Assembly (NCBI RefSeq): GCF_000382125.1
Contig: NZ_KB907548.1
Location: 1 to 64,000 of the forward strand
Direction of reading: 5' to 3'
DNA length: 64,000 nucleotides
Source: Eudoraea adriatica DSM 19308
GTDB taxonomy: Bacteria; Bacteroidota; Bacteroidia; Flavobacteriales; Flavobacteriaceae
The notes under the pieces are model-generated. The model did not search any database, was not told where the DNA came from, and saw only the letters and a program-made list of their open reading frames with translations. Made by a program: the position numbers and the translations under genes. Below are positions 1 through 8,461 of this stretch, piece by piece. Numbering within the stretch: position 1 is the stretch's first letter; each line of letters starts with the position of its first letter.

Positions 1-283
1 TCGGTCTCTATCTACTGCGGGCGTTAGAAATTTGAGCGGTCCTGACCCTAGTACGAGAGGACCGGGTCGGACCGACCGCTGGTGTACCGGTTGTCCCGCC
101 AGGGGCATTGCCGGGTAGCTAAGTCGGGAAGGGATAAGCGCTGAAAGCATATAAGCGCGAAACCCGCCGCGAGATGAGATTTCTTTAAAGGGCCGTGGAA
201 GATTACCACGTTGATAGGTCATAGGTGCAAGTGCCGCAAGGTACGCAGCCGAGTGATACTAATAGCCCGTTGAGCTTGCGCCG
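1..283 (+). rRNA. rrl: 23S ribosomal RNA, 3' end (partial)
   Basis: This is the last part of the large-subunit rRNA, cut by the left edge. The universal sarcin-ricin loop core (AGTACGAGAGGACC) is readable at about 49-62, followed by the conserved domain VI helices and the ACTAAT-containing 3' terminal strand near 258. The 3' boundary is placed by analogy with the E. coli end and may be off by several bases. The spacer to 5S, about 157 bases, contains no tRNA that I can see. Confidence 0.95.
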
Positions 284-440
284 TCAAGAGCCTTGTAGAA
301 AAGGTAGTCTTGCACATCCTCCCTATTAAATACGTTACCTCCCAGAGTAAACACCCTGTCTCATTATGTTAAGATATTGCTGCCAGCGCTAGTGAAAACT
401 AACCGGCAGACGTTGTTCCGCAAATCGGACAACGCAAAAC

Positions 441-549
441 TCGGGTGGCCATGGCGACGGGGTCCACCCCTTTCCATACCGAACAGGGAAGTTAAGCCCG
501 TCTGCGCCGATGGTACTGCCGTAACTGGTGGGAGAGTAGGCCGCCGCCT
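441..549 (+). rRNA. rrf: 5S ribosomal RNA
   Basis: The sequence shows the typical Bacteroidota 5S core: GGTGGCCATGGCGACGGGG near the 5' end, CCATACCGAACAGGGAAGTTAAGCCCG in the middle, and GGTGGGAGAGTAGGCCGCC at the 3' end. Its terminal strands are complementary, as expected for helix I. It is the last gene of the rRNA operon and is followed within ten bases by a strong terminator. Confidence 0.95.
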
Positions 550-554
550 TCTTT

Positions 555-592
555 AAAAGCACTTATCAATTCGTTGGTAGGTGCTTTTTTTT
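555..592 (+). terminator. rRNA operon terminator
   Basis: A 15-base-pair stem (AAAAGCACTTATCAA against TTGGTAGGTGCTTTT, with two G-T pairs) closes on a TTCG loop and runs into eight T residues. It ends the 23S-5S transcript just after the 5S gene. Confidence 0.93.
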
Positions 593-668
593 ATCTGTAA
601 TTTTTGTGCTACGCAAATGGAACAACACACTATATGTTTTTCCTATCTTTATAGAAAGAAAAAGCACT

Positions 669-2006
669 ATGCAAAAACATGTACTTACAATAATAATTTG
701 CCTTTTTACAGTAATAATTTCTTCTCAGGAAAATAAAATTAAAGCCCTTGTTGGCGGAACACTTATTGATGGGTTCGGTTCTGATCCAATTAAAAACAGT
801 GTTGTAATTATTGACGGCCAAAAAATTAAGGAAGTAGGAACAGTGGGGAATATCAACATACCCACTAATGCCGAAATTATTTCTACAGAGGGAATGACTG
901 TACTTCCCGGTCTATGGGATATGCATGTCCATACCATGATCAATGGCCACGCAGACTATGCCTATTGGGATAAAACCTATCCTCCTCTTTTTAAAGATGT
1001 CATAATGCCTTCTTCCGCGCATCAATTACTGATGGCAGGAGTTACAAGCGCCAGAGATCTTGGAGCTCCTCTTGAAGAAAGCATAGCCGTAAGAGATGCT
1101 ATAAATAAAGGAGAAATACCGGGGGCTACGCTATATGTTTCAGGACCTTTTATTCAGCATAAACCCTATCCGGGGACAGAAGATTTCAGATGGGGCGTGG
1201 ATGGCCCGGAGGATGGAAGGAAAAAAATACAAAAGTTGGCCAAAGCAGGCGTAGATGTTATCAAACTTATTGATCAGGACCAGATGACCAGGGAAGAGCT
1301 CAAAGCGGTGGTAGACGAAGCACATAAAAACAATTTAAAGGTCGTGGCACATGGGCACAGACCAGAAGAAATTAGAAGAGGTCTGGAAGTGAATGTAGAT
1401 TGTTTTGAACATACCGGTTTGTCCTCCGCACCCCAATATCCCGATGATGTAATGCAAATGATTAAAGAGAGAACTGCTCAAATGAATTTAGGACCCCTTT
1501 TTTGGTGCCCAACAGTTGAAGGCTTATATAACTATGAATATGTTCGGGATAATCCCGAAAAACTCGATAATGACTCCTGGCATCTTGGGCTACCAGATAG
1601 TATTGTTGCTGATATTAAGCGAAGTATTGCGCATCCGGATAGACTACCGTATTTTCAGCTGACACCTTCAAGAAAACCTACATTAAAAACTAAAATTAAC
1701 CAGTTACTGGATGCAGGTGTTGTCTTACTGGTTGGTACAGATAGTGGTATTCCAACAAAGTTTCATAGTCAGTCTACATGGAATGAACTGGATGTTTGGG
1801 TAAATGAATTTGGAATTGACCCGATGTATGCAATCAGATCTGCCACATATTGGCCTGCCTTATGGATGGGAGTCGCGGATGAAGTTGGGACTATAACCCC
1901 CGGAAAATACGCAGACATCATTGCTGTGAATGGTGACGTTTTGAGATATATAAGTTTATTACAAGATGTAGATATGGTAATAAAGCGGGGTAAACGCTAT
2001 AAATAG
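669..2006 (+). CDS. Secreted metal-dependent amidohydrolase (imidazolonepropionase-like)
   Basis: A 445-residue enzyme of the amidohydrolase superfamily (PF01979), probably a periplasmic peptidase or hydrolase of cyclic amides; the substrate cannot be read from sequence. I choose the ATG at 669 because it opens directly onto a signal peptide (about residues 1-20, ending near SSQ). The metal-binding HxH (H86, H88) follows the WDMHVH strand. A candidate bridging lysine is K199, further ligands are H228 and H248, and the catalytic aspartate is D358 in LLVGTDSG. The C-terminal PGKYADI turn that completes the small beta domain is present. A longer open frame upstream has no better start. Its stop overlaps the next gene's GTG by one base, suggesting co-transcription with the HlyIII gene. 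Confidence 0.85.
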   Translation: MQKHVLTIIICLFTVIISSQENKIKALVGGTLIDGFGSDPIKNSVVIIDGQKIKEVGTVGNINIPTNAEIISTEGMTVLPGLWDMHVHTMINGHADYAYWDKTYPPLFKDVIMPSSAHQLLMAGVTSARDLGAPLEESIAVRDAINKGEIPGATLYVSGPFIQHKPYPGTEDFRWGVDGPEDGRKKIQKLAKAGVDVIKLIDQDQMTREELKAVVDEAHKNNLKVVAHGHRPEEIRRGLEVNVDCFEHTGLSSAPQYPDDVMQMIKERTAQMNLGPLFWCPTVEGLYNYEYVRDNPEKLDNDSWHLGLPDSIVADIKRSIAHPDRLPYFQLTPSRKPTLKTKINQLLDAGVVLLVGTDSGIPTKFHSQSTWNELDVWVNEFGIDPMYAIRSATYWPALWMGVADEVGTITPGKYADIIAVNGDVLRYISLLQDVDMVIKRGKRYK

Positions 2007-2632
2007 TGGATATAGATTATCATAAGGAAGAAAAGCTAAATGCCATATCCCACGCAATTGGGATTTTCCTCGGTATAATTGGATTCTTTTTCCTTTTAAA
2101 ATTTGATACCCACAAAACGGAGTACTCAACTGTTTCCATAGTCATATATAGTATTTCAATCGTCCTTTTGTTTTCGGCATCAACACTTTACCATTATGTA
2201 TCTACCCAATCGGTAAAGATGAAACTGAGAGTATTGGATCATATAAGTATTTATTATTTGATAGCCGGCACCTATACACCAGTAGCGCTAATTACTCTGG
2301 AGGAAGGAAATGGATGGTTAATTTTCTATACAGTTTGGGGAATAGCTCTTGGAGGTACAATTCTAAAACTTTTTTTTACAGGAAAATTTGAGGTACTGTC
2401 ACTAATATTATATCTTTTTATGGGGTGGTTGATTGTTTTTGACCTTCAAAGTATACTTATAAATACTTCCGGGCTGGGCTTATTTTTACTGCTATTAGGA
2501 GGGTTTTTTTATACTTCAGGTATTTTTTTCTATGCATTTAAGCGTATGCCGCATAACCACCTCATTTGGCATTTCCTGGTATTAGGTGGTGCAATAAGTC
2601 ATTGGTTTTATGTTGCCTTAGCAGTAATCTAA
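2006..2632 (+). CDS. Hemolysin III / PAQR family membrane protein
   Basis: A 208-residue, seven-helix inner-membrane protein of the HlyIII/YqfA (PAQR) family. Family motifs are visible: NAISHAIG in the first helix region, STLYHY and LDHISIYYLIAGTYTP in the middle, and a late HLIWHFLVLGGAISHW segment. The conserved histidines and aspartate form the zinc site in this superfamily. The bacterial function is unsettled; lipid or membrane homeostasis is the usual suggestion. The start is a GTG overlapping the upstream stop (TAGTG); no ATG gives a full first helix. Its 3' end overlaps the convergent ZIP gene by four bases. Confidence 0.85.
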   Translation: MDIDYHKEEKLNAISHAIGIFLGIIGFFFLLKFDTHKTEYSTVSIVIYSISIVLLFSASTLYHYVSTQSVKMKLRVLDHISIYYLIAGTYTPVALITLEEGNGWLIFYTVWGIALGGTILKLFFTGKFEVLSLILYLFMGWLIVFDLQSILINTSGLGLFLLLLGGFFYTSGIFFYAFKRMPHNHLIWHFLVLGGAISHWFYVALAVI

Positions 2633-3300
2633 AGAAAATATGCTATTACTGTCCCAAGTACAATCGCTGTTAACTTTCTAATGTTGAATGTATGTCCTTC
2701 AGAGCTTTCAAAAAGGATAACTGTAGAAATATGGAGAAATACGCCTATGACCAGGGCAGTAATAGGAGCGCTATAATTTGAAATAAAATCGAGCTTTGAG
2801 GCGGCAAAACTTCCCAGTGGCGTCATTATAGAAAAGAATACCATAAACAAAGTCCCGTATAAAATATTAATTTTTGAACCTATAAGAAAGATACTTAATA
2901 TAAGGGCTATAGGTATTTTGTGTACCAAAATGCCATAAATTATATCATTGTTCTGGTTTATAGGAATGCCCTCTAAGAATGAATGTACACAAAGACTGAT
3001 AAAAACCAGCCATGGAAAATTTCTTTGCTCACTATTAAGATGCACATGTCCATGCTCTGCACCTTTTGAAAAGAATTCCAGAAAAATCTGCAGGAGAATC
3101 CCCAGCATTATACAGATACCTATGATTTTTGGATCAGCCTTTTGATAGACCGAAGGTAAAAGTTCGAAGAGGGTAAGAGCTAATAAAAATGATCCGCTGA
3201 ATGCCAGTAATAAACGAAGGCCTTCTTTCCTTTTCGGTTTTGTTAAGACAACAAAACCAAAACTTAAAAGAACAGCAATGATCAGTAAAATATAAGTCAT
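2629..3300 (-). CDS. ZIP family metal (zinc) transporter
   Basis: A 223-residue multi-spanning membrane protein of the ZIP family, which imports zinc or other divalent cations. The two metal-site helices are recognisable: HSFLEGIPI in TM4 and HKIPIALILS in TM5, with a histidine-containing loop (EHGHVHLNSE) between TM3 and TM4. The length is short but typical of bacterial ZIPs. It converges on the HlyIII gene, with the two stop codons overlapping, so transcription of each must end inside or beyond the other. It is read divergently from the THUMP methyltransferase. Confidence 0.82.
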   Translation of the reverse strand: MTYILLIIAVLLSFGFVVLTKPKRKEGLRLLLAFSGSFLLALTLFELLPSVYQKADPKIIGICIMLGILLQIFLEFFSKGAEHGHVHLNSEQRNFPWLVFISLCVHSFLEGIPINQNNDIIYGILVHKIPIALILSIFLIGSKINILYGTLFMVFFSIMTPLGSFAASKLDFISNYSAPITALVIGVFLHISTVILFESSEGHTFNIRKLTAIVLGTVIAYFL

Positions 3301-3354
3301 GCCAATTTAAAATGGTCTTAGGGATACTAAAAAACAATGTGGATAAAATTAGTG

Positions 3355-3362
3355 TATTTTTG
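3355..3362 (+). promoter_or_regulatory. Candidate -7 promoter box for the THUMP methyltransferase
   Basis: TATTTTTG matches the Bacteroidota -7 consensus TAnnTTTG and ends 20 bases before the chosen start at 3383. The -33 element is not clear. Confidence 0.4.
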
Positions 3363-3382
3363 TGGCATTCTTTAAATGTATT

Positions 3383-4546
3383 ATGGGTAATAATTTTAAA
3401 ATGGTTGCTAAGACCATGTTTGGTTTCGAGGAAATACTTGCAAAGGAATTGCGCAACCTCGGAGCTGTAAATGTTGTCGAAGGGGTAAGGATGGTTTCTT
3501 TTGAAGGTGATACGGGTTTTATGTATAAAGCCAATTTATGCCTGCGTACTGCTATTAAAATATTAAAGCCTATTGATTCTTTCTATGTTAAGGACGAAAC
3601 AGATCTTTATAAGAAAATATTTGCGATGGATTGGTCTAAATATCTAAATCCGGAAATAACATTTGCAATAGATGCCACCGTTAATTCAGAAAATTTTACA
3701 CATTCATTATATGTCTCTCAAAAAACGAAAGACGCCATTGTAGATAAATTTCGTAATACTGTAGGTAAACGACCGGATGTAGATGTGAAATTTCCCGATT
3801 TGCGAATAAACATCCATATTCAAATGAACCGGTGCAATGTATCCCTCGATACTTCAGGGCGTTCCCTACATCAGCGAGGTTACAGGACAGCAACAAATAT
3901 TGCTCCTATCAATGAAGTTTTGGCGGCAGGACTTCTTCTTTTAAGCGGATGGGACGGACAGTCTCATTTTTTAGACCCAATGTGTGGTAGTGGAACATTC
4001 TTAACGGAAGCCGCAATGATAGCATGCAACATACCCGCAAATATTAATCGAAAAGAGTTTGCATTTGAAAAATGGCACGATTTTGACAGTGAACTTTACG
4101 AGAAAATAGTAGAAAGTTGTTTAAACAAAACCAGAGAGTTTCACTATAAAATCATAGGTTATGACAAAGCTCCTTCCGCCGTGCAGAAAGCTAAGGATAA
4201 TGCAGCGAATGCTAATTTGTCAGAATACATTACTGTTGAACGTAAAAACTTCTTTGAATCAGAAAAATTCACTGAAAACCATTTGCACATCGTATTTAAT
4301 CCACCTTATGGAGAGCGCCTGAATATTGAAATGGAAGAATTTTACGGGAATATTGGGGATACTCTGAAACAAAATTATCCCGGTACAGATGCCTGGTTCA
4401 TTACTTCGAACCTGGAAGCTTTAAAATTTGTCGGACTGCGTCCATCACGAAAAATAAAAGTATTTAATAGCCATTTGGAATCCCGGCTTGTAAAGTATAT
4501 AATGTACGAGGGTAGTAAAAAGGCTAAATACAATAAGCAGCTTTAG
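3383..4546 (+). CDS. THUMP-domain class I SAM-dependent RNA methyltransferase (RlmL N-terminal half-like)
   Basis: A 387-residue RNA guanine-N2 methyltransferase related to the m2G-forming half of RlmL/YcbY; the likely target is 23S rRNA. An N-terminal ferredoxin-like/THUMP region covers about residues 1-160. The methyltransferase domain follows with the SAM-binding motif FLDPMCGSGTFLTEAA and the catalytic NPPYGERL. The ATG at 3383 gives MGNNFKMVAKT, which matches how homologues begin; the frame also has an upstream GTG at 3362 that I reject because it overlaps the promoter box. The second RlmL domain (m7G) is absent, as usual in Bacteroidota. It is a single gene. Confidence 0.85.
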   Translation: MGNNFKMVAKTMFGFEEILAKELRNLGAVNVVEGVRMVSFEGDTGFMYKANLCLRTAIKILKPIDSFYVKDETDLYKKIFAMDWSKYLNPEITFAIDATVNSENFTHSLYVSQKTKDAIVDKFRNTVGKRPDVDVKFPDLRINIHIQMNRCNVSLDTSGRSLHQRGYRTATNIAPINEVLAAGLLLLSGWDGQSHFLDPMCGSGTFLTEAAMIACNIPANINRKEFAFEKWHDFDSELYEKIVESCLNKTREFHYKIIGYDKAPSAVQKAKDNAANANLSEYITVERKNFFESEKFTENHLHIVFNPPYGERLNIEMEEFYGNIGDTLKQNYPGTDAWFITSNLEALKFVGLRPSRKIKVFNSHLESRLVKYIMYEGSKKAKYNKQL

Positions 4547-4569
4547 TAACCAAAAACCTGTAAAATAAA

Positions 4570-5355
4570 CTATTCTTCCACAGGATTTTCGTTCTTCTTT
4601 GCCTTTGCCTTTTTTCTATATAATGGAATGAAGTAAGAAATGGAATAATTATAGCCCACTCCAAATTTGCTATTATCATTTACCTTATTGAAACCGGGAA
4701 TCCACAGATTTGGGAAGGAATCAGCTTCAGTGTTCGTGAATAAATAAGCCAGCCTGACACTGGCTCCAAGGTATAAATTTGCAAAAAGTTCGACTTTTAT
4801 TCCTAAAAGGAATTCCAACCAGGTGGCATTTAATCCTGAAAATTCCTGAGGAGCATCAGACCCCGGAGCAAAATTATTGGGATTCCAATACCTGTTGCTA
4901 TCGTAAATAGTATAATTATTTAATGTCTGGCTAAAAGTGCTACCTGCGTATCTGGCACCAAAAATTATAGAATTAGTCATCCCATACCAATTCTCATAGG
5001 TGTTATAATCAATGCCGAGTTTTATATAACTTCCGGAGGTGGTATAGTTGTATATTTCCACTCTGTTAAGGTCATCTATATTTTCCAGAGCTTCAAAACT
5101 GGTTTTTTCCTCATTGCCAAACTCAGCGGCAATGTATATCTTATTCGTAATACGATAGTCTGCCACAAATTCCAGTCCGGAATAATCACTATCTAGCAGT
5201 GCCCTAATAGGTTTGCTTAAATCTACACCAATGCGCAAGCCATAGCGCTGTCCAAAACTTGTTGAATCTCTGGGACTTAAATCCAGTGAATCGGTTTGGG
5301 CACTACTTGTTAAGATGCTTAAAAGCAGGGAACAACTAATGATATATCTTAACAT
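4570..5355 (-). CDS. DUF6048 family outer-membrane-type protein
   Basis: A 261-residue exported protein with a signal peptide (about 1-19, ending SSAQ) and alternating beta-strand-like segments rich in Tyr/Gly, in keeping with a small outer-membrane beta barrel. I recognise it as the DUF6048 protein that follows a DUF6452 lipoprotein and rlmD in many Flavobacteriaceae. Its start overlaps the DUF6452 gene by 20 bases, which ties their expression. Function is unknown; the pairing of a small lipoprotein with a barrel suggests an outer-membrane complex (inference). The C terminus is lysine-rich. Confidence 0.75.
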   Translation of the reverse strand: MLRYIISCSLLLSILTSSAQTDSLDLSPRDSTSFGQRYGLRIGVDLSKPIRALLDSDYSGLEFVADYRITNKIYIAAEFGNEEKTSFEALENIDDLNRVEIYNYTTSGSYIKLGIDYNTYENWYGMTNSIIFGARYAGSTFSQTLNNYTIYDSNRYWNPNNFAPGSDAPQEFSGLNATWLEFLLGIKVELFANLYLGASVRLAYLFTNTEADSFPNLWIPGFNKVNDNSKFGVGYNYSISYFIPLYRKKAKAKKNENPVEE

Positions 5356-5839
5356 GGGCGCTGTCTTGCAATTTTATTAATGGTGAAACTATTTCAATGT
5401 TCTGGATCCAATTTTCACTGTCTGAAGTAATCGTTTCACTTAAGTCATCATAATTGGCAATATAACCGCAGGCCCTCGAAATAAAAATTTCCTGTGTGCT
5501 ATAGTCGAAACTGAGTGTGTCAATGTTACCTGTTTCCAAATCATCTTCATCTGCTGAATCGGAAATAAATATAAAACTGGTATTGACTTCATTTATTCTT
5601 AATGGCAGTGCAACAGAATCCAAAGAAGTTCTGTCGGCAATTGTATTGACGGTGGAGGATTGCCCTAACCCGATTATTCTCAGATTTGGGACGGCTTTTA
5701 ACTCGCTTGGGTTATCATTATCATAAAATCGAATGATCATAAGTGGTGTGTCGCCATCCACGCAAATATCGTCTTTTTCGCAGGCAGAAAATGAGATAAC
5801 AACCATTAAAATCAAGAGTAGAATCTTTATTTTTCCCAT
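5336..5839 (-). CDS. DUF6452 family lipoprotein
   Basis: A 167-residue predicted lipoprotein: a hydrophobic signal followed by the lipobox FSAC with Cys at about residue 20, then a short acidic spacer. The mature part is beta-rich with no known catalytic motif. It lies between rlmD and the DUF6048 gene in the order seen in other flavobacteria. Its 3' end overlaps the next gene by 20 bases. Function is unknown. Confidence 0.75.
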   Translation of the reverse strand: MGKIKILLLILMVVISFSACEKDDICVDGDTPLMIIRFYDNDNPSELKAVPNLRIIGLGQSSTVNTIADRTSLDSVALPLRINEVNTSFIFISDSADEDDLETGNIDTLSFDYSTQEIFISRACGYIANYDDLSETITSDSENWIQNIEIVSPLIKLQDSAHVKIYH

Positions 5840-5879
5840 ATCTATTTAACAATATCTTTAAGCATATATGAGCTTTTTT

Positions 5880-7295
5880 TCAATGAATCCGTTTTTTCAA
5901 AAGTACAACATTTTCCACGTGATGTGTTTGAGGAAACATGTCTACAGGCTGTATTGCTTTTATTTCATACACTTCTTTCATTAGTTCCAGGTCCCTTGCT
6001 TGCGTAGCACTATTGCAACTAACATAAACAATTTTTTCAGGAGCAATTTCAAGAATTTGCCTCACTACATCTTTATGCATACCATCTCTGGGCGGATCCG
6101 TTATTATAACGTCTGGTTTTCCGTTAAAGGCCACAAACTCATCATTCAGAATGTTTTTCATATCTCCTGAGTAAAAGCCCACATTGTTAATGTTATTCTC
6201 CTGAGCATTTGTTTCGGCCGCCAGAATAGCTTCTGGAATTGCCTCAATTCCTACAACTTTTTTAGCTTCAGCAGCTATGAATTGTGCTATGGTGCCTATG
6301 CCCGTGTAAAGGTCATAGACAAGCTCCGTTTTATTTAAACCAGCTAATTTTCTTACTATTTTATATAATTCGTAGGCCTGTTGAGAATTGGTCTGATAAA
6401 ATGACTTTGCCGTGATCTTAAATTTCAGACCCTCCATTTCTTCGTAGATATATTCTTTGCCGCTATGGCAATGTACCTCCTGATCATAAATGGTGTCATT
6501 ACCCTTACGGTTAATAACATATAATAAGGAATCAATTTGGGGAAATTTATTCTTCAGGTGATTTAATAACCCGTTTCGTTTCTTCTCGTCGTCATCATAA
6601 AATTGGATTAACACCATTATTTGTTTTGTTGATGATGTTCGGATCATCAGCGTTCTTAAAAGACCACGATGACTTCGGGGGTTAAAAAAACTAAGTCCAT
6701 TTTCCAGCGCATATTTCTTTATTTGAAGACGAATTTCATTGGAGGGATCTGATTGTAAATGACATTTTTTAATATCCAGTATCTTATCCCACATGCCAGG
6801 GATATGAAATCCTATGGCATTTTTATCTGTTATTTCATTATTTGATTTAATTTCCTCCTGGGTTAACCACCTGCTGTCCGAGAAAGAGAATTCCATTTTG
6901 TTGCGGTAAAAATATTTTTGATCAGACCCTATTATTGGTAAAATTTCAGGTATTTCCAGATGACCAATTCTCCTCAAATTGTTTTCAACTTCTTTTTGCT
7001 TATAGAACAACTGGTGTGTATAATCCATATGTTGCCATTTACATCCTCCGCAAATTCCAAAATGCTCACATACAGGGGTTGCCCTTTTATCAGATAAGCT
7101 GTGAAAATTTGTAGCTATACCTTCAAAATAGGCCTTTCGTTTTTTAGTCGTTTGCACGTCTACAACATCGCCCGGTACCGCGTTGGAAATGAAAATGATT
7201 CTGCCATCTGGTGCTTTACCAATAGTTTTGCCTTTGGCTCCTGCATCAGTGACAGCTATATTCTCAAAAACCTGAGGACTACTTCTTTTTCTCAT
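5880..7295 (-). CDS. rlmD: 23S rRNA (uracil-5-)-methyltransferase RlmD
   Basis: A 471-residue enzyme of the RumA/TrmA family that methylates a uracil C5 of 23S rRNA (U1939 in E. coli). A TRAM RNA-binding domain occupies about residues 8-65. It is followed by the Fe-S cysteine cluster CEHFGICGGCKWQH (C-x5-C-x2-C, fourth Cys downstream). The methyltransferase domain has the motif DLYTGIGTIAQF, the substrate motif TDPPRDGMH and the catalytic nucleophile in YVSCNSATQARDL. The full length and all catalytic residues are present. It is the first gene of the DUF6452-DUF6048 operon. Confidence 0.93.
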   Translation of the reverse strand: MRKRSSPQVFENIAVTDAGAKGKTIGKAPDGRIIFISNAVPGDVVDVQTTKKRKAYFEGIATNFHSLSDKRATPVCEHFGICGGCKWQHMDYTHQLFYKQKEVENNLRRIGHLEIPEILPIIGSDQKYFYRNKMEFSFSDSRWLTQEEIKSNNEITDKNAIGFHIPGMWDKILDIKKCHLQSDPSNEIRLQIKKYALENGLSFFNPRSHRGLLRTLMIRTSSTKQIMVLIQFYDDDEKKRNGLLNHLKNKFPQIDSLLYVINRKGNDTIYDQEVHCHSGKEYIYEEMEGLKFKITAKSFYQTNSQQAYELYKIVRKLAGLNKTELVYDLYTGIGTIAQFIAAEAKKVVGIEAIPEAILAAETNAQENNINNVGFYSGDMKNILNDEFVAFNGKPDVIITDPPRDGMHKDVVRQILEIAPEKIVYVSCNSATQARDLELMKEVYEIKAIQPVDMFPQTHHVENVVLLKKRIH

Positions 7296-7370
7296 GCCCC
7301 AAAAATACCATTTACCACGAATCTTTAATCTTATCTTTAGTAGGAATTAAATAAAAGGATAAAAATAATT

Positions 7371-7394
7371 GAACCTTTTTCAAATTAATCTGTC
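7371..7394 (+). promoter_or_regulatory. Candidate ECF-sigma promoter upstream of the ECF sigma gene
   Basis: GAAC at 7371-7374 and GTC at 7392-7394, separated by 17 bases, resemble the general ECF promoter pattern (GAAC -35, GTC -10). The -10 ends 12 bases before the sigma factor ATG, so this looks like an autoregulated promoter. This is inferred from pattern and position only. Confidence 0.5.
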
Positions 7395-7406
7395 TCTAAA
7401 GTTGGA

Positions 7407-7961
7407 ATGGACAAGGGAAACGCTAAGAAAATATTCGAAGGATTATTGGTTTTACAATATCGATCAGGGAATAAGAAGGCATTTTCCTTATTGGTAAGTC
7501 GTTATAATTCAAAAATGTGCAATCACGCCTATTGGTTTACTTATGATAAAGATATTGCGAAAGATATAGTTCAGGATAGCTGGGGGTTAATCATCAAAAA
7601 AATACCCCACTTAAAAAACCCAAACAGTTTTGGAAGTTGGGCGATGCAGATTGTTACCAGAAAATCTATTGATTATTTGAACAAGAATAGTAGAAATAGA
7701 GAAAAACTAAGGGAATACCATAACGAACCCAAGGCAGATTATGACTTGAACCATATAGAATCTGATCTTCTAAAAGTTTATGAGGCCATTAAAAGATTAC
7801 CTCAGGAACAACAAGTTGTACTTAGGTTGTTTTATCTGGAAGAATATTCCCTTCGGGAAATTAGTGAGATTATAGAAAAATCTGAAGGGACCGTAAAATC
7901 GAGATTATACCATGCCCGTGAAAAATTAAAAACAATTTTAAAAAACAGAAATCATGAATAA
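7407..7961 (+). CDS. RNA polymerase ECF-type sigma-70 factor
   Basis: A 184-residue extracytoplasmic-function sigma factor. Region 2 is visible at about residues 20-85, including AKDIVQDSW and the -10-recognition helix FGSWAMQIVTRKSIDYL. Region 4 with its helix-turn-helix lies at about 125-178 (LPQEQQVVLRLFYLEEYS, then EGTVKSRLYHAREKL). It overlaps the following DUF6768 membrane-protein gene by eight bases, a typical sigma and membrane-partner arrangement. An ECF-like promoter lies directly upstream, suggesting autoregulation. The signal it answers to is unknown. Confidence 0.92.
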   Translation: MDKGNAKKIFEGLLVLQYRSGNKKAFSLLVSRYNSKMCNHAYWFTYDKDIAKDIVQDSWGLIIKKIPHLKNPNSFGSWAMQIVTRKSIDYLNKNSRNREKLREYHNEPKADYDLNHIESDLLKVYEAIKRLPQEQQVVLRLFYLEEYSLREISEIIEKSEGTVKSRLYHAREKLKTILKNRNHE

Positions 7962-8337
7962 GAAAACAGAAAAGATCGACGAACTAATTAAAGAGACATT
8001 GTCAAAGGAGGAGGCCGCCTTTTACGATGACCTGGAAGAGCAGAATCTCATAGGAAAAATAGGAGAGATTTATAAGGGAAAATTGGGATGGTTAGCAGCG
8101 ATTATGAATGTTGTACATCTACTAATGTTTATGGCTTTCATTTATTGTATAGTCCGGTTTTTTAATACAGATAGCACCAATGAACTTATAAAATGGGCAT
8201 CAGCCGGTTTTTTAAGCATGATTGCGATGGCAATGCTTAAGTTGTTTGTTTGGATGCAAATGGATAAGAATGATATTCTTCGAGAACTCAAACGACTGGA
8301 ATTACAAATTTCAACTCTCGGCAGAATGCAAAAATAA
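7954..8337 (+). CDS. DUF6768 family membrane protein, sigma-factor partner
   Basis: A 127-residue protein with a charged N terminus (about 1-45) and two membrane helices (about 48-70 and 80-103), then a cytoplasmic amphipathic tail. I recognise it as the DUF6768 family, found next to ECF sigma factors in Bacteroidota. Translational overlap with the sigma gene supports a functional pair. It has no zinc-binding anti-sigma motif, so calling it an anti-sigma factor is inference from context. Confidence 0.75.
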   Translation: MNKKTEKIDELIKETLSKEEAAFYDDLEEQNLIGKIGEIYKGKLGWLAAIMNVVHLLMFMAFIYCIVRFFNTDSTNELIKWASAGFLSMIAMAMLKLFVWMQMDKNDILRELKRLELQISTLGRMQK

Positions 8338-8461
8338 TCAGAATAGGTAAGGATGGCATATTTTTTAAATTGTGCCAAAATTTGTAATTTAGCTATACTG
8401 CATAGGATGATTTCTCTCCCAAAGAAGGAATAGCTAAAGTTTTATCAAAATTGTAAGGAAA

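Noticed and set aside
284-440. A tRNA gene in the 23S-5S spacer
   Set aside because: No cloverleaf or T-loop (GTTCRANNC) is visible; the spacer appears to hold only rRNA processing stems.
606-668. A 21-residue N-terminal extension of the secreted amidohydrolase
   Set aside because: It would bury the signal peptide; the ATG at 669 opens directly onto it, and a promoter-like TATCTTTA lies inside the extension.
3338-3346. A perfect DnaA box (TGTGGATAA, reverse complement of TTATCCACA)
   Set aside because: It is a lone copy between the ZIP and THUMP genes with no cluster, no AT-rich unwinding element and no replication gene nearby. A single 9-mer in 64 kb is within chance expectation.
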